Origin: Desulfuromusa sp.
GTDB taxonomy: Bacteria > Desulfobacterota > Desulfuromonadia > Desulfuromonadales > Geopsychrobacteraceae
Direction: 5' to 3'
Length of the DNA stretch: 12,981 bases
NCBI GenBank assembly: GCA_021157505.1
Contig: JAGGWI010000086.1
Span: 1-12,981, forward strand
Shown: in pieces, positions 6,717 through 12,981 of the stretch
Position numbering within the stretch: the first letter of the stretch is position 1
How the letters are laid out: every line of letters starts with the position of its first letter
The notes under the pieces: generated by a model
Seen by the model: only the letters and a program-made list of their open reading frames with translations
What the model was told of the DNA's origin: nothing
Database searches by the model: none
Program-made: the position numbers and the translations under genes

Positions 6717-7787
6717 TCAGGATGACAGATTGCCTGAAGTTTTACGCTTGAGCAAGAGCAGTAATAAAGCGACAAGGATCATCTGGGGCCACCAGATCCC
6801 CGGAAAAGAGCCTACCAGCCCCTGTTCCATCCAAGTTTTAGCAATGACCGTCATGTTGTAATAAAGGGCAAAAACCATCACGGCAACAAAGGTCTTGGCA
6901 TATTTCCCCTGACGTGGTGCCGTTCTGCCAAACGGAATGCCGAGTAGCCCCAGCAGGATTGTCGAAAAGCCAGTGGAAATACGCCATTGAAACTCAGCTT
7001 TGTCTTCATTGGCTGTCGACCTTGCCAGGCTGAGTGTCGAAGCTGATTTTTGTCGATATTTAATCGAGTCAATCGGTTTTGGTGTCAGGGAGAGATGAAA
7101 AGTCTGAAAATGGATAACATCTGATTCGCTCCCGTTTTCTTCGAGCTCATAATGATATCCATCGGACAGCACAATAACTTTTCTGCCGGTGGCCGGGTTT
7201 GTTTCCTGCCTGGCTTCTTTGGCATAGGTAATTTTACGGTCAGTGCCGTCATATTGTTGAATAAATATCCCTTTTGCCCCTTTGTTCTGTGGCTCTATCT
7301 CTTCCAGAAAGATGACATCTTTGCTTTCACCTATCTCGTGGAAGCGGCCTGGCCTGAGGCGGGAAAAATCAAAGTTGATCTTTGCATCGGCTTTGAGCCA
7401 ATAACCCTTTTCGTAAGCCCAGGGACGGACATACAGGGACAGCCCGGCAACCAGAATAGCAAGCAGTAGAGAAATCCGCAGGACTGTCAGGAGAATAGTC
7501 CGTTCACTTAAGCCACAGGCCTCCATCGCAATTATTTCTGATTCGGCGTGCATTCGGCCCAGAGCCATTATGGTTGAGAGAAACAAGGTGATCGGGATGA
7601 GAACTTCAAGGGCAACGATAATTTTGAGAAAGACCAGTATCAGGACGGTTTTCCCCGTCATCATTCCAGCGGCGGCAGCAGGAAGATAGCGGACTGTTGA
7701 ATACCCCGCGAAAATGATGACCAGAACGACACAAATAGTCGCCAAAGGGGCTAGTATCTCACGGCTAAGGTAGCGATTGATAATCAA
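6717..7787 (-). CDS. lptF: LptF-type permease of an Lpt lipid exporter
   Basis: The 356-residue product has the same three-helix / jellyroll / three-helix plan as LptG and starts MIINRYLSREILAPL, as LptF proteins do. The coupling helix reads A-E-S-E-I-I-A-M-E-A-C-G-L-S (81-94), and L-R-P-G-R-F-H-E-I-G (144-153) matches the LptF jellyroll entry. The C-terminus ends in a leucine-rich helix followed by K-R-K-T. It forms the inner-membrane heterodimer with LptG and is powered by cytoplasmic LptB. The start codon is TTG (7785-7787): no ATG or GTG lies between it and the upstream in-frame stop, and starting later would remove the first helix. A weak GGA lies six bases before it, hinting at modest translation. 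It is 128 bases downstream of the TagD-like gene in the same direction, so it may be read through from that operon or have its own promoter. Confidence 0.9.
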   Translation of the reverse strand: MIINRYLSREILAPLATICVVLVIIFAGYSTVRYLPAAAAGMMTGKTVLILVFLKIIVALEVLIPITLFLSTIMALGRMHAESEIIAMEACGLSERTILLTVLRISLLLAILVAGLSLYVRPWAYEKGYWLKADAKINFDFSRLRPGRFHEIGESKDVIFLEEIEPQNKGAKGIFIQQYDGTDRKITYAKEARQETNPATGRKVIVLSDGYHYELEENGSESDVIHFQTFHLSLTPKPIDSIKYRQKSASTLSLARSTANEDKAEFQWRISTGFSTILLGLLGIPFGRTAPRQGKYAKTFVAVMVFALYYNMTVIAKTWMEQGLVGSFPGIWWPQMILVALLLLLLKRKTSGNLSS

Positions 7788-7845
7788 GTTAAATCCAGTG
7801 ATGAGTTTCTCAGCTGTTAACCTTCACCATGAAAAGCGGCACAAG

Positions 7846-7878
7846 ATGAGAGGCAGACAGGTCTCATTCTTATGAATG
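7846..7878. repeat. Two overlapping short inverted repeats between the TagD-like gene and lptF
   Basis: ATGAGA (7846-7851) pairs with TCTCAT (7862-7867) around ten bases, and CATTC (7865-7869) pairs with GAATG (7874-7878) around four bases. The two stems share bases 7865-7867, so they are mutually exclusive in RNA. They lie in the 128-base spacer of a presumed operon and might modulate read-through or be a protein site. Neither has a following T-tract, and such short stems occur by chance. Confidence 0.25.
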
Positions 7879-7915
7879 GAGGGCTCTTAAATACGCCGCT
7901 GAAAGCAGTTGAAAT

Positions 7916-8359
7916 TTACCGAATGAAGGTTTCCGCATCGTAAATTGCCTGAAGTGTTGCTTTCAGGGCTGTTGAAGAGACATGATTTGTGTATTCGAAA
8001 TAAACCACCTTGACACCATTTTCAGCCAACTCAGCCTCTACCATATTAAATAAATCCGAACCCTTCCAATCATTACCAACAAACATGACATCAAATTTAA
8101 TTTCATGATACGCAGCAATTTTATCTCTATGGGTCTGCGCTACAACCTCGTCAACACACTTGAGTGCTGATACAATTTCAGTTCGTTCTACAAAAGGGAT
8201 AATGGGCTTCTTGTGTTTATAGCTTTCTACTAATTCATCTGTGCTTACCCCCACAATAAGTCGGTCACAGTTGCTTTTTGCATTTTGTAATAAATTAAGG
8301 TGGCCGATATGGAACAGATCAAATACCCCGGTTGTATAGCCAACAATTTCCTTTTTCAT
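7916..8359 (-). CDS. TagD-like cytidylyltransferase (glycerol-3-phosphate cytidylyltransferase family)
   Basis: This 147-residue protein is a typical single-domain cytidylyltransferase: G-V-F-D-L-F-H-I-G-H (11-20) carries the H-x-G-H CTP-binding motif, E-R-T-E-I-V (58-63) matches the central R-x-E motif, and N-H-V-S-S-T-A-L (125-132) takes the place of TagD's R-T-E-G-I-S-T-T. The arginine that opens that last motif in Bacillus TagD is a tyrosine here (E-Y-T). The family condenses CTP with a small phospho-alcohol, often glycerol-3-phosphate, to give a CDP-alcohol; the exact substrate is not fixed by sequence. A strong AAAGGAG precedes the ATG by ten bases. The coding sequence looks more AT-rich than its neighbours, suggesting a different origin. 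Placed between a MobA-like transferase and lptF in a lipid cluster, it may supply an activated polar head group rather than teichoic acid precursors. Confidence 0.85.
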   Translation of the reverse strand: MKKEIVGYTTGVFDLFHIGHLNLLQNAKSNCDRLIVGVSTDELVESYKHKKPIIPFVERTEIVSALKCVDEVVAQTHRDKIAAYHEIKFDVMFVGNDWKGSDLFNMVEAELAENGVKVVYFEYTNHVSSTALKATLQAIYDAETFIR

Positions 8360-8414
8360 CGAACCTATGCTCCTTTACTAACTTTTGAAATCAGCAGGTC
8401 GCCAAAACTCATTT

Positions 8415-9230
8415 TTAGTGAGGTGATGCCTCGTTTCTCTTCGCCAGGATAGATTCGACTAGAAGCCAATCATCCACCTTATCGACATCGACTGCAGCCT
8501 CCGCAAAGGGCATTTCAACGACCCCCACCTTTAAATCCATCCTTTTTGATAATTGAGCCAGGGCATAGTCCAGAGTGAGTTGACCACATAGATAGCGGAA
8601 TACAGCCGACCATCCTATAGTCTTCACAACCCGTAAAGGTTTTTTTCGTTCACTTTCCACTTTGCGCCAGAAATTGGCGGCAAGGCGGGCTTGTGGAGTG
8701 AGAAATGCAAACATGTTACAGCCACAAAATCCACCATCTTTGAGTTTTGTGACCGTGCGCAATGAATCGGGAAAAGCCTCTGCTATCAAATCATAGCGAG
8801 CGACTCCCGCCACAACATCGCAACCACTATTGCGTGCTGCAGTACAAAAGTGATCAACCATTGCCGGACTCAACAGAGCATGATCGGCCGTTGTTACCAG
8901 AACCGGAACATCTTCTGGTAGCGATTGCAGGGCACTGAAGGCACTGAAGCTTGGACTGGTTTGTGGGGCAACCCAGCCGACCTGCTTGGAACTGACCAGT
9001 TCATTGAGTTCGCGGTTCTCCGCAATGGATGTCATAGCCGGGCCGACAAGCATCCGGGTGCCCACTTCCTGAGCTTTCCCCAGAGTATCAAGGACACGCA
9101 AGACCATAGGTCTGCCAGAGACGGGAGCCAACGCTTTGCAACTCACTTTTGCGGCCTCTGCTACCGGATCATTCCCTTCACGGTCAGCGGCCAGGATGAT
9201 TGCAGAAAAAGGTTGATCCGCCAGCTTCAT
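8415..9230 (-). CDS. MobA-like (NTP_transf_3) nucleotidyltransferase
   Basis: The 271-residue protein has the NTP-transferase Rossmann-like fold: F-S-A-I-I-L-A-A-D (8-16) is the nucleotide-binding first strand, though the usual G-x-G loop after L-A-A is replaced by D-R-E-G-N-D. K-A-L-A-P-V-S-G-R-P-M (33-42) is the conserved lysine-proline-glycine segment, V-L-V-T-T-A-D-H (110-117) supplies the metal-binding aspartate, and V-D-V-D-K-V-D-D-W (247-255) is the C-terminal D-x-D-x-x-x-D pattern. Such enzymes make CDP-, GDP- or UDP-activated alcohols and sugars from an NTP and a phosphorylated substrate. Its ATG overlaps the stop of the bCerS-like gene in an ATGA, so the two are translationally coupled, which ties it to amide-lipid synthesis. 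Likely it activates a phospho-head group. The altered glycine loop leaves the nucleotide uncertain. Confidence 0.78.
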   Translation of the reverse strand: MKLADQPFSAIILAADREGNDPVAEAAKVSCKALAPVSGRPMVLRVLDTLGKAQEVGTRMLVGPAMTSIAENRELNELVSSKQVGWVAPQTSPSFSAFSALQSLPEDVPVLVTTADHALLSPAMVDHFCTAARNSGCDVVAGVARYDLIAEAFPDSLRTVTKLKDGGFCGCNMFAFLTPQARLAANFWRKVESERKKPLRVVKTIGWSAVFRYLCGQLTLDYALAQLSKRMDLKVGVVEMPFAEAAVDVDKVDDWLLVESILAKRNEASPH

Positions 9231-10384
9231 TTTGGGTTGAGCTCCTTCTGATAGATCCGATATCTCTTGTAGAGAGTGCTGCCTACCGACTCAATGATTT
9301 TGCGCATCGCCTGATTCTGTTCCAGAATCCATGACATATCCACTTCTTTAATCCCTTGTTTACGAGCCTTTAAATGGACCGGTGAAATCATCATCAGGGC
9401 TATAGCCACTCCCAGTCTGCTTCCCTGAAAGCGACGTTTGACCCCCATCAGGGGGACTCTTGCCGACTTTGCACCGACAACCTTCAGTCGCCATAGCAGT
9501 TTCAGCCAGCCAAATGGGAGAAGACGCCCGTTCAGATCCTTTATCATCTCATTGAGGTTAGGAAAAGTAACCATCATACCGGCTGGTTCACCATCAACTT
9601 CGGCAATCCTGACAAAATCAGCGTCAACCAAAAGTTTGAGGTTTTTTCCAAGCTCAGTAAATTCAGCCGGGGTAAAAGGGATAAAACCCCAGTTTTCAGA
9701 CCAGGCATCTTCAAAAATATCCTGGATAATTGCCAGATCTTCATTGAAAGAATCACGCCGCATGGCACGAATTTTAACCTGCCCGCCGCTACGCTTGGTG
9801 AGGATCTCAAGGTGTCGTGGTTGCGGAGTTGCGGTCAGCACTCGATAAGCCAGTAAATCCTGCTCTTTGGCAAAGCCCTGCTCTTCTACCCGCGATCCAT
9901 AATAGGGGAGAGCGTGTCCCAGCATGATCGGTGGTGAGCTATCAAAACCTTCAACCAACAGGCCGCACTCATCGTTAATTGAAAGGCTGAACGGACCACG
10001 GATTCGCTCCATCCCTTTCTGGCGTAACCACTCCTCAGCAACTTCGAACAAGGCGTGGAAAGTTTCCTCACTATCCTCCGCTTCCAAAAAACCAAAGAAA
10101 CCGGTTGCGTCATGGTAGCGCTGCAAATGAAGTTGATCAACCTGGGCACTGATTCGGCCCACAACCCGTTTTCCCCGGCAGGCAATCCAGGCCTGAAAAT
10201 CAGCATGCTCAAAGTAGGGATTTTTGGACGAAAGGTGCCATTTCCTCTCGAATATCAGCGGTGGAACCCAGCAGGGATCATCAGCATACAGTGTCCATGG
10301 CAGCATAATGAAGCTACGCAACAAGCGGCGTCCGGCAACCGGTATGATCTGTAATTGCTCTAAGTTCTGATTTTCGTTTGGCAT
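9227..10384 (-). CDS. bCerS/YghO-family N-acyltransferase, putative bacterial ceramide synthase
   Basis: This 385-residue protein has the features I associate with the bCerS-like (YghO) family: an early F-x-x-L-P-W-T-L-Y-A-D-D-P-x-W-V-P-P-L segment (25-43), then R-I-R-G-P-F-S-L-S-I-N-D-E-C-G-L-L-V-E-G-F-D (127-148), P-Y-Y (160-162), and a GNAT-like second half with V-D-G-E-P-A-G-M-M-V-T-F-P-N-L-N-E (263-279) and a C-terminal W-I-L-E-Q-N-Q-A-M motif (352-360). GNAT-fold members of the group include the Caulobacter ceramide synthase, which N-acylates a sphingoid base with acyl-CoA. There is no signal peptide, so it acts in the cytoplasm or at the inner leaflet. It is the first gene of the minus-strand operon and overlaps the nucleotidyltransferase by four bases. 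The acyl-AMP ligase encoded divergently nearby would provide activated fatty acid. Family membership is fairly certain; the ceramide substrate is inferred from the neighbours. Confidence 0.75.
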   Translation of the reverse strand: MPNENQNLEQLQIIPVAGRRLLRSFIMLPWTLYADDPCWVPPLIFERKWHLSSKNPYFEHADFQAWIACRGKRVVGRISAQVDQLHLQRYHDATGFFGFLEAEDSEETFHALFEVAEEWLRQKGMERIRGPFSLSINDECGLLVEGFDSSPPIMLGHALPYYGSRVEEQGFAKEQDLLAYRVLTATPQPRHLEILTKRSGGQVKIRAMRRDSFNEDLAIIQDIFEDAWSENWGFIPFTPAEFTELGKNLKLLVDADFVRIAEVDGEPAGMMVTFPNLNEMIKDLNGRLLPFGWLKLLWRLKVVGAKSARVPLMGVKRRFQGSRLGVAIALMMISPVHLKARKQGIKEVDMSWILEQNQAMRKIIESVGSTLYKRYRIYQKELNPK

Positions 10385-10578
10385 TGAATGGCCTGATTGT
10401 ATTATCAGTTAATTTGTTTACACTTGATTGAAAAACGCTAAAAGTCGCCAAGAAAATTGATGTGTATCTAGACTGCAAGAAGGTTTGACCGATTGAATAA
10501 TACTTGAAACGTAGTTAACATGTAAGTCATTTTTAACAGGAGAATTGTTACTGGACTTCGGTAAAGAGAGGTGAGTCG

Positions 10579-11028
10579 ATGAATGCTACGATGAAGAAAT
10601 TTGGTTATCCAGAAACCCTGATTAAAGATTATCGCCACTGGGTTGTATTGTTGCGCCCTCAACAAGCAACTCTGGGGGCTCTGGTTCTTATCTGTAAGGA
10701 TGATGTCGATGCGTTTTCAAAAATAAGCTCTGAAGCTTTCTCCGAACTGAAAGCGGTAACAACCGCTATAGAGAACCACCTTGAAGGTTGTTTTTCTTAC
10801 GCTAAAATTAATTATCTGCTGTTGATGATGGTTGATCGCGATGTCCATTTTCATGTATTGCCCCGCTATGCTCAACCGCAGGTATTCGGTGAGCATAAAT
10901 TTAATGATCCCGGTTGGCCGGGGCCACCGGACTTGACGCAATATAACCAGGTCGGCGAAAAAGTGACCCAGGAAGTCCTGCAAAGGCTGCAAAAAACCTT
11001 CACCGAGAAAGTGCCTGCCGAAAGCTAA
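10579..11028 (+). CDS. HIT-family nucleotide hydrolase/transferase-like protein, first triad residue replaced
   Basis: At 149 residues, this matches the size and layout of a single-domain histidine-triad protein. The motif region is K-I-N-Y-L-L-L-M-M-V-D (76-86) followed by D88-V-H90-F-H92-V-L-P-R-Y. The middle histidine, which is the nucleophile in HINT/FHIT enzymes, corresponds to H90 and the last to H92, while the first position of the H-x-H-x-H triad is aspartate 88. Classical members hydrolyse dinucleoside polyphosphates or nucleotidyl conjugates, so a role in turning over NDP-alcohols or acyl-AMP is conceivable here, but this is only inference. GAGAGGTGAG ends four bases before the ATG, a strong ribosome-binding site. 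The gene diverges from the bCerS-like operon across 194 bases and is followed by a 307-base gap with its own sigma-54 element, so it need not be co-transcribed with the ligase. Confidence 0.82.
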   Translation: MNATMKKFGYPETLIKDYRHWVVLLRPQQATLGALVLICKDDVDAFSKISSEAFSELKAVTTAIENHLEGCFSYAKINYLLLMMVDRDVHFHVLPRYAQPQVFGEHKFNDPGWPGPPDLTQYNQVGEKVTQEVLQRLQKTFTEKVPAES

Positions 11029-11170
11029 GTTGGCGCTTCTGTATGTAAGGCTAACAAAATACTATTAATTTCCCTGAAAAAGTTGTTATATCTGTTCAAA
11101 TAGAGGGTCGATGTAGTTTTTTATGCGCTAGATCGCAGAGATCCCATCCATAAATTTACCACGCAGGCAT

Positions 11171-11214
11171 ATTGTTGCAGGATTGCCACAGATTGTTAGC
11201 AAGAATGCAACGAT
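11171..11214. promoter_or_regulatory. Interrupted 44-bp dyad, candidate upstream activator site
   Basis: ATTGTTGCA (11171-11179) and TGCAACGAT (11206-11214) are inverted with 8 of 9 matching bases. Nested inside them, each three bases away, TTGC (11183-11186) and GCAA (11199-11202) are perfectly inverted around a 12-base centre. The centre sits about 84 bases upstream of the -24 GG of the sigma-54 element, the distance at which enhancer-binding activators usually bind. The activator is unknown. Confidence 0.5.
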
Positions 11215-11273
11215 CTTATTCGTTTTAATATCGTGCAATATTGTATCCTGATGATATCTCACGGTTTTTTATA

Positions 11274-11290
11274 TTGGCATTAACCTTGCT
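11274..11290 (+). promoter_or_regulatory. Sigma-54 (RpoN) -24/-12 promoter for the acyl-AMP ligase
   Basis: TTGGCATTAACCTTGCT fits the consensus YTGGCACGRNNNTTGCW at every defined position except the C and G after TTGGCA, which are T and T. The essential GG (11276-11277) and GC (11288-11289) are ten bases apart, as required. The expected transcript start, around 11301, leaves a leader of about 35-45 bases to the ATG at 11336 or 11345. This implies control by an ATP-dependent activator. Confidence 0.7.
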
Positions 11291-11335
11291 AGATTATGTT
11301 AATTCATCATCTATTATCGTAAACTAATCAATTAA

Positions 11336-12981
11336 ATGGGCAAAATGAATATATCTAATCCTACCCCTACAGAGAGCCATGTTCCTCTTCGGAATGCCGA
11401 CTTTTCCAATCTGGCAGAAGCGCTTGATTATGCTGCCAAGGGAGAGAGTGGGCTCAATTTCTACGATGGACGAGGCAAGCTTCATGCCACTCTTCCCTAT
11501 TCGGAATTGCAGCAGAAAGCGCGGGCTCTGGCGAAACGCCTTCTTGGGCTAGGGATGGAGAGGGGGGCTCGAGTTGCCATTGTCGCAGAGACCCACCCGG
11601 ATTTCCCACGATTCTTTTTTGCCTGCCAATATGCGGGGTACACTCCTGTTCCGTTGCCAGCTTCGATCCATCTGGGTGGACACAAGGCTTATGTTGAACA
11701 ATTAAAGGGGTTGTTGGAGAAAAGTCAGGCAACTGTTGCTGTCGCCATGGCAGAATTCTTACCCTACCTGCTGGAAGCCACTGCTGGCCTGAAGCTAAAG
11801 CTGATTGGCACGCCGCAAACATTTGACGATCTTGAAGAACAATCAGTTGAACTGTACCCATTACAGGCTGAAGAAACTGCCTATCTCCAGTACACCTCTG
11901 GAAGTACCCGTTTTCCGAGGGGGGTTATGGTCAGTGAAGCAGCGGTGATGCATAATCTTGCTGGAATCATCAAGGATGGACTCAAAGTCCGTCAGGGTGA
12001 CAGATGTGTTTCCTGGCTACCCTATTATCATGATATGGGTTTGGTCGGATTTGTTCTGGCACCTCTGGCAGCACAGCTTTCAGTTGACTATCTGGCGACC
12101 CGTGATTTTGCTATGCGGCCAAAACTCTGGCTGGGATTGATGAGCGATAACCGTGGTACCATTTCCTTTGGCCCTCCTTTTGGTTATGAGTTGAGTTCAC
12201 GTCGCGTCCGTCTTAATGATGCAAAGCCATTTGATCTCAGTGCCTGGCGAGTTGCCGGAGTTGGAGCGGAAACGATCCAGATCGAAATATTAGAGGCTTT
12301 TGCTGAAAAACTGGCTCCTCTTGGCTTTAATCGCAAGGCTTTTGTTGCCAGTTACGGCATGGCTGAATGCTCACTTGCTGTCAGTTTTGCTCCGATTGAT
12401 CTGGGAGTGATGGTCGATGAAATAGATGCAGAACATTTGTCAGAGCATCAGGAAGCACTGCCTGTTGTGGACAGTTCTGATCAAAAGTCACCAGAATGCC
12501 GTACCAAAAAACTGGTCAATTGCGGTATCCCGTTACCCGGGCATGAGATTGTTATTCGTGACGAGTCTGGTCAGAATCTGCCGGATCGAAAATGTGGAAC
12601 GATCTATGTTCGTGGTCCAAGTGCCATGCGTGGTTATTTTGCTGATCCGGTTGCAACAGCCAAGGTTCTTTCTGCTGATGGGTGGTTGAATACTGGGGAT
12701 ATTGGCTATCTGCATGAAGGAAGTTTGATGATTACCGGGCGCGAAAAGGACATGATCATCATCAACGGGCGTAACTTCTGGCCTCAGGATCTGGAGTTTT
12801 ATGCAGAGTTGCAGCCCGAGATCAGGCCTGGCGATGCTTCGGCAATTTCAGTTACGGCTGACGATGGCATAGAGACTGCCGTCATGGTTGTCCAGTACCG
12901 CGAAACTGATGAGACCAAGCGAAATGAGCTGTCAGTTCGCCTTTCCCGTATTATCCGTGAAGAAGTTGGTATTAACTGCAC
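11336..12981 (+). CDS. Fatty-acyl-AMP ligase / acyl-ACP synthetase-like enzyme, C-terminus beyond the window
   Basis: One frame stays open from ATG 11336 to the last base (548 codons), so the gene is 3'-truncated only by the window. ANL-superfamily motifs appear in order: W-L-P-Y-Y-H-D-M-G (226-235), Q-Y-T-S-G-S-T-R-F-P-R-G-V (185-197, the ATP-phosphate loop), S-Y-G-M-A-E (339-344), T-G-D (453-455), G-R-E-K-D (468-472) and I-N-G-R-N-F-W-P-Q-D-L-E (476-487). The P-loop lies before H-D-M-G in the chain, at 185. The Y-H-D-M-G-L-V-G and N-G-R-N-x-x-P-x-D-L-E forms are typical of fatty-acyl-AMP ligases, which adenylate a fatty acid and pass it to an acyl carrier protein rather than to CoA. In sphingolipid loci an enzyme of this kind feeds serine palmitoyltransferase, so an ACP and an aminotransferase-type gene may follow. 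ATGs at 11336 and 11345 are in frame directly after a stop; neither has a strong Shine-Dalgarno. It is transcribed from the sigma-54 element just upstream. Confidence 0.88.
   Translation, partial: MGKMNISNPTPTESHVPLRNADFSNLAEALDYAAKGESGLNFYDGRGKLHATLPYSELQQKARALAKRLLGLGMERGARVAIVAETHPDFPRFFFACQYAGYTPVPLPASIHLGGHKAYVEQLKGLLEKSQATVAVAMAEFLPYLLEATAGLKLKLIGTPQTFDDLEEQSVELYPLQAEETAYLQYTSGSTRFPRGVMVSEAAVMHNLAGIIKDGLKVRQGDRCVSWLPYYHDMGLVGFVLAPLAAQLSVDYLATRDFAMRPKLWLGLMSDNRGTISFGPPFGYELSSRRVRLNDAKPFDLSAWRVAGVGAETIQIEILEAFAEKLAPLGFNRKAFVASYGMAECSLAVSFAPIDLGVMVDEIDAEHLSEHQEALPVVDSSDQKSPECRTKKLVNCGIPLPGHEIVIRDESGQNLPDRKCGTIYVRGPSAMRGYFADPVATAKVLSADGWLNTGDIGYLHEGSLMITGREKDMIIINGRNFWPQDLEFYAELQPEIRPGDASAISVTADDGIETAVMVVQYRETDETKRNELSVRLSRIIREEVGINC

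Larger units (their letters stand above)
11029..11335. other. 307-base AT-rich intergenic regulatory region before the acyl-AMP ligase
   Basis: No open frame of note lies here on either strand. The region contains a 44-base interrupted dyad (11171-11214) and a sigma-54 -24/-12 element (11274-11290), both described separately. The first 140 bases after the HIT gene show no convincing terminator: the only near-pair, GTTGGC (11029-11034) with GCTAAC, is imperfect and lacks a T-tract. A short palindrome, CAATATTG (11235-11242), lies between the dyad and the promoter. Confidence 0.6.

Noticed and set aside
7916..8359. Teichoic acid synthesis as the role of the TagD-like gene
   Set aside because: LptF/LptG show a lipopolysaccharide-type envelope and there is no glycerol-phosphate polymerase or teichoic acid exporter in the window.
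10417..10444. TTTACA and TAAAAG 16 bases apart on the plus strand, a possible sigma-70 promoter for the HIT gene
   Set aside because: The -10 match is only 4/6 and the leader would be about 130 bases in AT-rich sequence where such matches are expected by chance.
10436..10451. A sigma-54-like TTGGCGACTTTTAGCG on the minus strand upstream of the bCerS-like gene
   Set aside because: GG and GC are separated by nine bases rather than ten, and sigma-54 does not tolerate this change, so it cannot be paired with the real element at 11274.
11454..11861. Open frame of 135 codons on the minus strand
   Set aside because: It lies wholly inside the acyl-AMP ligase, whose frame carries conserved ANL motifs; the antisense product has no recognisable domain.
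1..12981. Mobile elements, tRNA genes, CRISPR arrays or attachment sites
   Set aside because: I saw no transposase-like protein, terminal inverted repeats, cloverleaf sequence or regularly spaced direct repeats on either strand.

Overview
The window comes from a Gram-negative bacterium: it carries an LptF/LptG pair and inner-membrane lipid enzymes, and its base composition is roughly balanced. The set of families suits a proteobacterium, and a deltaproteobacterial/Desulfuromonas-like host is possible, but no marker gene fixes the taxon. I see no insertion sequence, tRNA, rRNA or CRISPR array.

The dominant theme is synthesis and export of an unusual membrane lipid, most likely a phosphosphingolipid. 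On the minus strand, from 10384 down to 5611, lie a bCerS/YghO-family N-acyltransferase (the family of bacterial ceramide synthase), a MobA-like nucleotidyltransferase, a TagD-like cytidylyltransferase, LptF and LptG. A second minus-strand operon (4455 down to 1232) holds a CDP-alcohol phosphatidyltransferase with a degenerate nucleotidyltransferase domain fused in front, a YegS/LCB5-type lipid kinase, and a protein that reads like a bacterial relative of the mitochondrial CDP-diacylglycerol synthase Tam41/Mmp37. A metallophosphoesterase (4579-5598, plus strand) lies between the two operons. On the plus strand at the right are a HIT-family protein and the first ~548 codons of a fatty-acyl-AMP ligase / acyl-ACP synthetase, which runs off the window end. 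That ligase is preceded by a near-perfect sigma-54 promoter and an upstream 44-bp dyad.

A coherent but inferred pathway: the acyl-AMP ligase loads fatty acid on an acyl carrier; serine palmitoyltransferase and a reductase, expected just beyond the right edge, make the long-chain base; the bCerS-like enzyme N-acylates it; the lipid kinase phosphorylates the ceramide; the Tam41-like protein makes a CDP-lipid; the CDP-alcohol enzyme swaps CMP for a head group; the phosphoesterase trims it; the two other nucleotidyltransferases provide activated head-group precursors; and LptF/LptG move the product towards the outer membrane. This resembles what I recall of the Caulobacter ceramide-phosphoglycerate locus (spt, cerR, bcerS, cpgA-D), but the window lacks the diagnostic serine palmitoyltransferase.

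The left end (1-1071) is ordinary: two tandem EamA/DMT-type permeases on the minus strand, the second cut by the window edge, with no evident tie to the lipid genes.
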